DNA of 64,000 nt from assembly GCF_901709675.1 (NCBI RefSeq), contig NC_051096.1:4987001-5051000 (forward strand). Reading direction: 5' to 3'. Below are positions 50,850 through 64,000 of the stretch, in pieces (position 1 is the first letter of the stretch; the number at the start of each line of letters is the position of its first letter). A program made the translations under genes and the position numbers. Source of the stretch: Syngnathus acus (taxonomy: Eukaryota; Chordata; Actinopteri; Syngnathiformes; Syngnathidae). The notes beneath the pieces are model-generated. The model worked only from the letters and a program-made list of their open reading frames with translations. It had not been told where the DNA came from and searched no databases.

Positions 50850-52356
50850 CAACCATGACGATCACCTCCAATCAGACAATGATTCCGCTCCTGCGACTCC
50901 GTGTAGATGGAGGGAGAGGAGAAAGCAGTATGACAGATCCTTAATTAGTCACACTGAATGTTTAAGATTCTCATTTATCTCTTCTATTTCCAGAATCCGA
51001 CCTGCACACACATAATGGGCGCTCTGACATATTCCAAACACTTACACTACATACTTGTCTCGGGAGAGCATGATCAACCTGACCCTGTTTCCATGGTGAC
51101 CAAATAACGGGTCGGTTGCCGGGCGCTAAACCCTAGGTTGCACCCGTGTTTCCTCCAAACACTTCACAAGAGAAGAGGGAGGCGCGCAAACAAGACGGAA
51201 GTAGCACACATAGACGCCGACGCAGATTGGTGAGTGTCACTCAAGTGGGAATCGCGAGTTGATGACGGCAATTGTAAACACTGAATGTACAAATAGCAAA
51301 TGTAATAGAAGAGGAACCATATTTGGTAACGCTACACCAGATGAGCATGCAAAAGAAATAAATCAGCAATTCGTATTCTTCATCCAAGACCTGACATGAT
51401 CTGTGTGCCGGCACAAAGTTTCTATTTGCGTCGAAGGAAATATATGAGAGGCGACAGAAGGTGATGTATGCTATTACGGCCTGGAAATAACTGCCGGGTT
51501 AAATTTAGACGCAGGTTGCCGGAGGCACAATGGAATAAAATAGAATGTATGAATGAGAGTCTGGCAAATTTACGGTGACAAAGATAACAGATGGCAGGTT
51601 GGGGTGCGCGTCCGTATGTGTGTGTCTGTGTGTGTGTCGTGAGAGCGAGAGAGAATGAAAGGTAACAGGGATTTTCACTTCAAAGTGGGAAGCGCTACTG
51701 CAGATTAAAGCACACCAGGTATCAAAGAGCCTCAGGTGGTCAGGAGCACTCAGGAACCCCCCCCCCCTCCCAATAAAAAAAAACTGGATGGATGGGTAAA
51801 ATAAAAATACCCCCCCCAAAATATTCTCTAAAGTCCACAGTTGTGGTTGCCATAGCAATAGAGCCATCCCGTAGTGTCCAGCTATCTGTGATGATGGGTA
51901 CTTTAGTATCGTATCAAAAAGAAACACACACATACATCATTGCAGTGAACACATAAATGCAGTTTGTGTTGTTTTGGTAAATACTGACATCTACAGTTTA
52001 GATGCTAAAACCTCACCTGCCATAACTATTAGAATGGTTGTTTATCAAAAGGTCACACATCAACAAGAATAAACTGTTTTATTTATTTGCATTGATATTT
52101 ATTATGTTTCAAAACTGTTAATAAGATAAAAAAATGTTTTGAGTGGGCTGGAAGTAGGAGTGTTGAAAATAATTTGATATTCTTTACAAATACAGCGAGG
52201 TTTGTTAATAATTGGCGTTACAGAAACAAGCGCAACAGATCAGCACCATGGACAGCGACAAGCAAAATGCTGTGCAATGCGCCGGTAACGCCGCTAGAGG
52301 GTGCCAATACACCAGTTCTGGCAGAAAGAGATAGAGTCTACGACGTTTAAAGCATA

Positions 52357-52362
52357 TTTATT
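52357..52362 (-). promoter_or_regulatory. hsbp1l1: Candidate polyadenylation signal of hsbp1l1
   Basis: AATAAA on the minus strand about 380 bases after the hsbp1l1 stop codon, in AT-rich sequence. Confidence 0.4.
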
Positions 52363-52738
52363 TGCAAATTTTGGCAGCTTGGTACAAGGTAGTGAAAGTG
52401 TGTCAACTTGCATAGACTTATTTTGTAGTATTTCTCTAAATATACATTATAAATACTAATTTAGTGTGATGCACAGGTAAACAGTATATATTTATATTAC
52501 TATTAAACTATTGCAATACGTTTTGTGACAGTGTTGTGTTATTTATCACTGTTCATAAAACCATATTAAGGCATTTTTGGGGTGTCAAAGTTAGCAGTAT
52601 CACCATCAAACCAAAATAACACTGTCTTACAAAACGTTTTTAAAGTGCTGTAAAGAGGTAGTGAACATTATTGCTTAGCATTTAATACTTAATCGGCTGC
52701 ATGTGTAGTTTTCTTCTTGGCGGGGTGTGTGATGGAAT

Positions 52739-53371
52739 CTATTGAGGAAGCACATCGGCCTCTTTGGTAACTGGTTGCTCGTCCATGCCAGCTTGTGTCA
52801 TGAGCTCTGTCACGTTCTCCTCCAGACAGCTGATTCGTGTCCCCATCTCATCTAGTGACATAGTCAAGAAATCAAAGATTTCCGACTTCCTCAAACGCCG
52901 TTGATATGATGTTCCTATAACAATCAATGGGATGTGATGCTTCATTTAAAAAGTCTAGTTGCGCCACCCAGTGGACACATTGTGTATGTTAGTATCTGTA
53001 TATATGGGTGTCCTTGGTTTACAAGAGTTCTGACATTTATACAAAATATATTATTTTAGATTTTACGCAATGAATTCATTTGCGCAGCGGCGTAAAAATA
53101 TAGATCCGTCGTAAATCGAGGACTGCAACGACAAAAAAAAAAAAAAGTTTACTCATGGAATTTAGCAAGGATATTTCGTACTTCCAAATGTTCTGCGATG
53201 GCCTGGAATCTCCCCTGTAGTCGCTGCATTGTTTCTTCCATCTGCAAAAAGCAATGAAAATCCAATTTGTGTCCAGTCTAACGACAAAAAAAACAAAAAA
53301 AAAAACGATCCATGGCTACCACTTACCGCTTGTGTCAGCTCTTTGGCAACTTTGCACTCGGTTTCTGACAT
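52739..53371 (-). CDS. hsbp1l1: Heat shock factor-binding protein 1-like
   Basis: Three coding exons: 53371-53327, 53241-53175 and 52854-52739. They join to 75 codons plus TAG; HSBP1 has 76 residues. The product starts MSETECKVAKELTQAMEE and continues as one heptad-repeat coiled coil through RLQGRFQAIAEHLEVRIDEM, GTRISCLEEN and ELMTQAGMDEQ. These segments line up position by position with the HSBP1 core (DKFQ..., RIDDM..., DLMTQAG). HSBP1 binds trimeric heat shock factor 1 and damps its activity in the nucleus; the role of the HSBP1L1 paralogue is little known. Intron 1 is GT-AG. Intron 2 is AT-AC (separate entry). The neighbour slc66a2 lies head-to-head, as near human HSBP1L1, which supports the paralogue name. 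An in-frame upstream ATG at 53464 would add 31 residues, but the alignment favours 53371. Confidence 0.85.
52855..53174 (-). other. hsbp1l1: U12-type AT-AC intron of hsbp1l1
   Basis: The 320-base intron begins ATATCCTTGC (53174 down) and ends ATGTCAC (AC at 52856-52855). A TTTCTTGAC sequence at 52871-52863 matches the minor-spliceosome branch consensus, with the likely branch A (52864) about 9 bases from the intron end. The join A|TA gives Ile in VRIDEM, exactly as the family requires (RIDDM in HSBP1). No GT-AG alternative I tried keeps both frame and family spacing. Transcript evidence was not available. Confidence 0.75.
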
Positions 53372-54262
53372 CCTTTTCGCCCACCACTCTGCGTGTAGTA
53401 CAACTACACCGAATGATCTTTTTATTTCATCTGAATGAAGGAGATTGCGCATCCATCTAGCCATCCATCGCTAGCTGCGAGCTCTCTGCAACTTTGATTC
53501 AACTTCGGCTTGCATGGTTAAAATAGAACTGTGTCCGCCTTTTGCAGTCACCGCTTCAAAATAAAGGTTAACTCGTCAGACATTGCATGATAAAACCGCT
53601 ACGTGTGCAACAGTCTTCCGCATTCGCCACCCAAGTGCGAACTCTATTTAAAAGATAAGCCTATATTGGTGTTAAAATAATTTCCACGTGAACCTCAAAC
53701 GTATTTCTTTTAGAGTTGACCAGACGTGTATCGTGGAGGTATGTTAAAAGTATTTCCGATTCGATGTAACTTTACCTTGTTTACACTGGCCAGTCATCAG
53801 TCCATTGTTCCAATCAGGTTTGCACAAGAGAGCGATTTTTTAACCCTTTTATTTCTAGCTATGCATTCGTCTATTTAATTATTCACCACTGCTATAACGT
53901 TTTTAGTTTGTTTTTTTATTGTTTTATAAGAGGTTACATGTGTCTGATGGATAACTATAAATGTATCTTTAGCAGTGAGTTTTTTTTAATTCTGGCTGTC
54001 ATCTATTCTAAAACGCTTGAATACGCTGTAATGTGACAAATTAGTTACTGGTAAACGTCTTGTGTTAATGATTCACTAGTTCCCAACGAATTCCAATCAA
54101 CGTGTTGCGTAATCGTGCAAAATTCACCACAACTAACTGGTCACTTGTAGTTTAGTTTCGCTTAATTAGAAACGTGTAGTTTTGTTATTTGTTTTGTTTC
54201 GCTTGCGATGAAGTAATAAGAGTGAACTATCTTGATGAGTCAAACATCTTTGGTTGCTCAAG

Positions 54263-54286
54263 TGACGTAAGACGTATACAGGAAGT
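54263..54286 (+). promoter_or_regulatory. slc66a2: CRE-like and ETS-like sites, candidate slc66a2 promoter
   Basis: TGACGTAA at 54263-54270 matches a CRE/ATF half-palindrome, and acaggaagt at 54278-54286 matches an ETS core. They lie about 400 bases upstream of the slc66a2 start codon. Between them and the ATG is a strong acceptor (ttctttctttctgtcgttag, ending 54614), which suggests a short non-coding first exon just right of these sites. The assignment rests on motif matches only. The same interval could also drive the divergent hsbp1l1. Confidence 0.35.
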
Positions 54287-54672
54287 ACCGGTCAATACTG
54301 TCAGAATCGAAATGGTACTCGGTTGATGGTAGGCTTGGCAAACTTTTTCCTCGCCGAAATGGTTGTTAGTTAAACATTTTCTCTATTCGAAGCGTGACTT
54401 TAATGATGTTGGACGTTTTGACATGGCGATCAAATGCAGCCTTAGTGCAAAACTAGTCACCAGCTTCAGTCCCTTTGTCCACCATAGATAGAAGCGACAA
54501 CAGTGAAACCCCTATTTTTATTTTGTTTTATTTAAATTGCTAGGATCATTTATAAGATTACATTATTTGTATTCGTAACGAGTGATCGTTTTTTCTTTCT
54601 TTCTGTCGTTAGCGGAGGGTGCGTCTGGATTGCTCTGATAACCAGCGTCAATTGACGCAAGTACGAATTTAG

Positions 54673-60890
<6,218 letters not shown>

Positions 60891-63735
60891 GATCCCAGCG
60901 TCAACGGGAAGAACTTTGACCGATGCCTCGAGAACTTGTTACAACTAAACCGCGACATGCTTTTGAATATTTCTAATCTTTAAAACAGCACAGTATGAAA
61001 TAGGCGCCATTTATCCAACTTGTTACAATTTTGATACTACGCCGGAAGACGGAAGGATTGTCCACCCCCCCCCAAACCCTGACATGAACCTTCACCCCCT
61101 AACCTGGAACTAATCCATTCCGTGTCTTTGCACACTGTTGACTGAACTGAACCAATTTTTAAGGTTCAGGCATGTGGATTGACTGTTGCACCCCCCCTCC
61201 CTCCTCCTCTGCCTTAAAACAGCATTACTGAATATATCCTCACCCCCTCCTCCCCCCTCCCGCTGTTGCATGCTGGTCAATTCTAACCCTCGCCGCTCTC
61301 ACGCTCCCCCTCGGCACACTCAAAGGACCCGAGACTATTAAACTGGACCAAATAGGACAATGACCTCGGGGCGATTTCTCAGATGAGGAGTTATCCTCGC
61401 TTCAACCCGCTTTTGGACTTGTACCCAGAAGGACCTCTTGAAGTATTTACGTGTCAGAAGAGGCAGGAATTAACGAAGCGAAGGGACTTTTGAATTATGC
61501 TCATTGCAAGCATCAAAGACGTATCTGTATATCTTCTCAGCCGTCATGCTACCAGAGCATTTGATTGATTTCCTGCCCCCCCCTGCCAATTTAATAACTC
61601 CCCTTCCTTGTCCATCTCATTTCATGGAGCTATGTTCCATATTCATCTTCTTACACGGAAATTCATTTCCTGTTCTGTGGAGCTGGGCGTGATCCACCCA
61701 CATAGGCAATTCCCCCTTTTTGATATTATTTCCAAATTCATTTCTTGCAGCAAAAACACACCTCGTTCAACTCAATATCCAAATTGTCTTTTAATCGTTT
61801 TCTCTTTGCTTTACATGCTTCTAGTCAAGCATATCTTGTTACCTCTATATTATCTACCAACAATAGAGTAGAAAAAAAATTGGACCAAATAGGCTCAGCC
61901 GGTGTTTGTTTTGCATAACAGCCGCCAAATGTTTGCTTGTGTTGTACAATTATGTATTGAATTTCAACATGTTATACTACAAATGTGCTTTGTGTTCAAT
62001 TTCTAGCAAATATTAAAAGCAGTTTTAAAAGCAATTGTAATTTTCCACCTAACTCCCAACCTGAACTCTTTCCGTATTAGGAGGTGTGACATATTTAAAA
62101 GAACCGGAACAGGCGACGGAAAGGCTTACATAAGTGAATTGTGCATGAACTGTCAATTTTGAAAGTCGCTCGCGCGTTGTCAGTTGAAAACAGCGCCCAA
62201 AAAGTTTTCCTCTTTTAAAACCATTGCTTCAAACATGTTCTCCACCAAGATCAATTTTAACAGCGGGAACTTTACAGAATACTCTCTATGGGGGTGGCAG
62301 AAAAAAAAGATGTTCTTGAATGTATCAAGAAGTTCCTCCTTGGTTAAATCATTTTTATTTCTGCGTATACGTTTGTTGAAGGGCACCCATGTGAAGTGTG
62401 CGTGTCCATGAGGCGAATTTATTCCGTGTATCTGGAAACCTTCACCTCAAAGGAGACGCTGTCACTGTTTATCAAAGTTGCCCACATCACACGCCGAAAC
62501 ATTTATTATTAACGTGCTGGAAAAAGAAACACAGGACAAAACAATTCCAAATATTCTTAAGCACAGCAGCTGTGTAATGAATTGTTAACCCGACAACTTC
62601 CTGTGCCGGAATTCATTCAAATCTTTATTTTGTTCTTTAAGGGAGGCTCTTTTAAAAACAAAATACATTCCAGGTCGTTTCATTCCAAGTTCCAACCATC
62701 CTTTTTAAAAAATAAATCAAAAGTGTTTATGTGCAATAGTATGCATGCGTTGCCTTAAACATGCCTGCGTGAGATTTTGAAAAAAAAAAAAAAAAAGCAC
62801 AGGAACCATTTTGCAGTTTTTTCTCCTGACAAGGCACTCCAGTCACACAAAATCACAAACTGCCCTCACCGTTTGAGGGAAAGCATTATTTCAACACCTG
62901 ACTCGGCTCAAAGCGAGTCAGCTGTTTTTGTTTCTGCTGCCCGCCCGAGGGGCTTGTATCAAAAGGCTTTTGTACTTTCTCTTTTGTCCTTTGTGCAACG
63001 GCCTAGCTGTAAATATGACTAAAGGGGTTGTCAGCGACTGATACGCACACAAAAAACAAAATCATTCTTGAATTCCCTGAAATGTTTCACCATTTGATTT
63101 TTTTTTTTGCCATCTTAACAATAAACAAGACCTTTTTTTTTTTACTGCTGCCTTGTGGCTGATAATTAGCTTGGCACGCTTAGCGCATACTCAATGTGAC
63201 ATTAAATGGGAATGAATCAGTAGCATCAATAATTCCTTTTCTCTCTCTCAATCATTCTGCTTTACAAACAAGACGGTGAAATATTTAGTATTAGGATGAA
63301 GGCTCAGTAGCCACGAGTGACTTAAGCCGGGTAGGCTTTTTTTTTTTTTTTTGTGAGACAACACAACAAGAAAAATTACATGGCAACTGTGGTGACACCA
63401 CACACACAAATGATGAAAGCTAGTTAGCTTAGCTTGTAATTGGCTATCCTTCCGTGTCAAGTTAATACTGATATACTCCGCCCAATGTTGCTTGAACTAC
63501 AGTAAGTATTTTTTCGATTGTACCAAACTATTTTGATCGTAAGATTGGTTAAAAAAAAAAAAAAAGAACCAAATGCTCAATTTCGTCTCGCTTGTTGTCT
63601 GTGTCCATCTTAAAATGTCTCCTCCTTTCTTCTCCTGGATAGTTATTAATTTATCAGCCATGATTCCAAAGTTTGGTCCAAGCAGAAACTCCAACTCAAG
63701 TCCTTGAAGAGCAGATGTTTCCCTGGAAGGACCAG
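60891..63735. other. 3' flanks of the convergent genes slc66a2 and kcng2
   Basis: No coding frame resembles a known family. The left part is the slc66a2 3' untranslated region, with an ATTAAA signal at 62012-62017. The right part should be the kcng2 3' untranslated region; minus-strand AATAAA sequences at 62629-62624 and 62423-62418 are possible ends. Pyrimidine-rich (61.19-61.26 kb) and homopolymer stretches are the only other features. Confidence 0.5.
62012..62017 (+). promoter_or_regulatory. slc66a2: Candidate polyadenylation signal of slc66a2
   Basis: ATTAAA, the commonest variant signal, lies about 1.1 kb after the slc66a2 stop codon and is followed by TG- and T-rich sequence. Confidence 0.45.
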
Positions 63736-64000
63736 TTAAGTGCAGGCCTGCTCCCTTTGCAGAGCCATGGACTTCCTTCTTTGTACGGCTGAGATGGCGG
63801 CCTCGCTGGGGCCGCGGTAGCTGTCCGTCTCTTGGGAGTCCTCGCTGTTCTGCGACTTGGTGCTGTCTTGCGAGTCCGGCTTCTGCCTCAGCGCTCGGTT
63901 CTGCTCCTCCTTCAGTTCCACGTAGGACCTGGAGAAGGTGTGAAAGATGGACGTGACGGGGAAAGCCATGAGCAGGATGCCGCTCAGGATGCTACTGAGC
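63736..64000 (-). CDS. kcng2: Potassium voltage-gated channel modifier subunit G2 (Kv6.2), C-terminal part
   Basis: The last 87 codons plus TAA of a gene that continues beyond the right end. The visible protein starts in the S6 helix: LSSILSGILLMAFPVTSIFH, then TFSRSYVELKEEQNRAL. In Kv1-Kv4 channels the S6 hinge is Pro-x-Pro; here it is Phe-Pro-Val-Thr, the pattern of electrically silent Kv6 subunits, which only work together with Kv2 partners in the plasma membrane. The remaining tail is hydrophilic and Ser/Gln-rich (DSQDSTKSQNSEDSQETDSY). KCNG2 rather than KCNG1 or KCNG4 is inferred from the neighbour slc66a2, which lies beside KCNG2 in human. Subtype is less certain than family. No intron falls within this part. 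Confidence 0.85.
   Translation of the reverse strand, partial: LSSILSGILLMAFPVTSIFHTFSRSYVELKEEQNRALRQKPDSQDSTKSQNSEDSQETDSYRGPSEAAISAVQRRKSMALQREQACT

Larger units (their letters stand above)
45724..52738. other. Intergenic region upstream of hpcal4
   Basis: Seven kilobases without a recognised coding exon. The hpcal4 promoter and 5' exon should lie here, with a candidate near 49.3-49.46 kb. The right end is the 3' flank of hsbp1l1, with a minus-strand AATAAA at 52362-52357. Simple repeats include a TG run (47394-47420) and an 18-base G run (50832-50849). Open frames such as 47790-48218 have no domain signal. Confidence 0.45.

Noticed and set aside
52855-53182. GT-AG alternatives for hsbp1l1 intron 2 (donors gtacga or gtaaac with several AG acceptors)
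   Set aside because: They either break the frame or insert residues absent from the HSBP1 family; the AT-AC junction gives a gapless match.

Overview
The window is nuclear DNA from a ray-finned (teleost) fish. Genes are split by short GT-AG introns, proteins match vertebrate families at near-full length, and the intergenic DNA carries microsatellites, long homopolymer tracts and small inverted-repeat transposons typical of teleosts. I did not try to name a species. All gene models were joined by hand from splice sites, reading phase and remembered family length; none was checked by alignment.

Layout, left to right. 1-5.1 kb: no recognised gene. 5.15-8.87 kb (-): hmbox1, an atypical homeobox and telomere-binding factor, with a likely non-coding first exon near 9.45 kb. 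10.73-13.28 kb (+): tmem54, a four-pass membrane protein, head-to-head with hmbox1 and tail-to-tail with the next gene. 16.25-18.22 kb (-): hpca (hippocalcin). 18.2-37.7 kb: 19 kb without a recognisable gene, possibly regulatory. 37.67-41.57 kb (-): nt5c1a (cytosolic 5'-nucleotidase 1A). 44.93-45.72 kb (-): hpcal4 (hippocalcin-like 4). 45.7-52.7 kb: mostly non-coding, with a possible hpcal4 5' exon. 52.74-53.37 kb (-): hsbp1l1, a heat-shock-factor-binding-protein homologue. 54.69-60.89 kb (+): slc66a2/pqlc1, a PQ-loop membrane protein. 63.74-64 kb (-): last coding exon of kcng2, a silent Kv6 potassium-channel subunit, cut by the window end.

There is no operon-like organisation, as expected for a vertebrate. 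Several genes have neuronal or muscle roles (two neuronal calcium sensors, a Kv modulatory subunit, a muscle/brain AMP nucleotidase). Three ancestral neighbourhoods appear joined: HPCA-TMEM54 and NT5C1A-HPCAL4 (both human 1p), and HSBP1L1-SLC66A2-KCNG2 (human 18q23), with HMBOX1 (human 8p) at the left.

The most striking observation is a minor-spliceosome (U12-type) AT-AC intron in hsbp1l1. It has the ATATCCTT donor, a TTTCTTGAC branch site and an AC acceptor, and it is the only junction I found that restores the conserved coiled coil. Others are different intron positions in the two hippocalcin paralogues, a 13-nt first coding exon in tmem54, a predicted N-terminal extension of hmbox1, and a small family of TA-flanked inverted-repeat elements.
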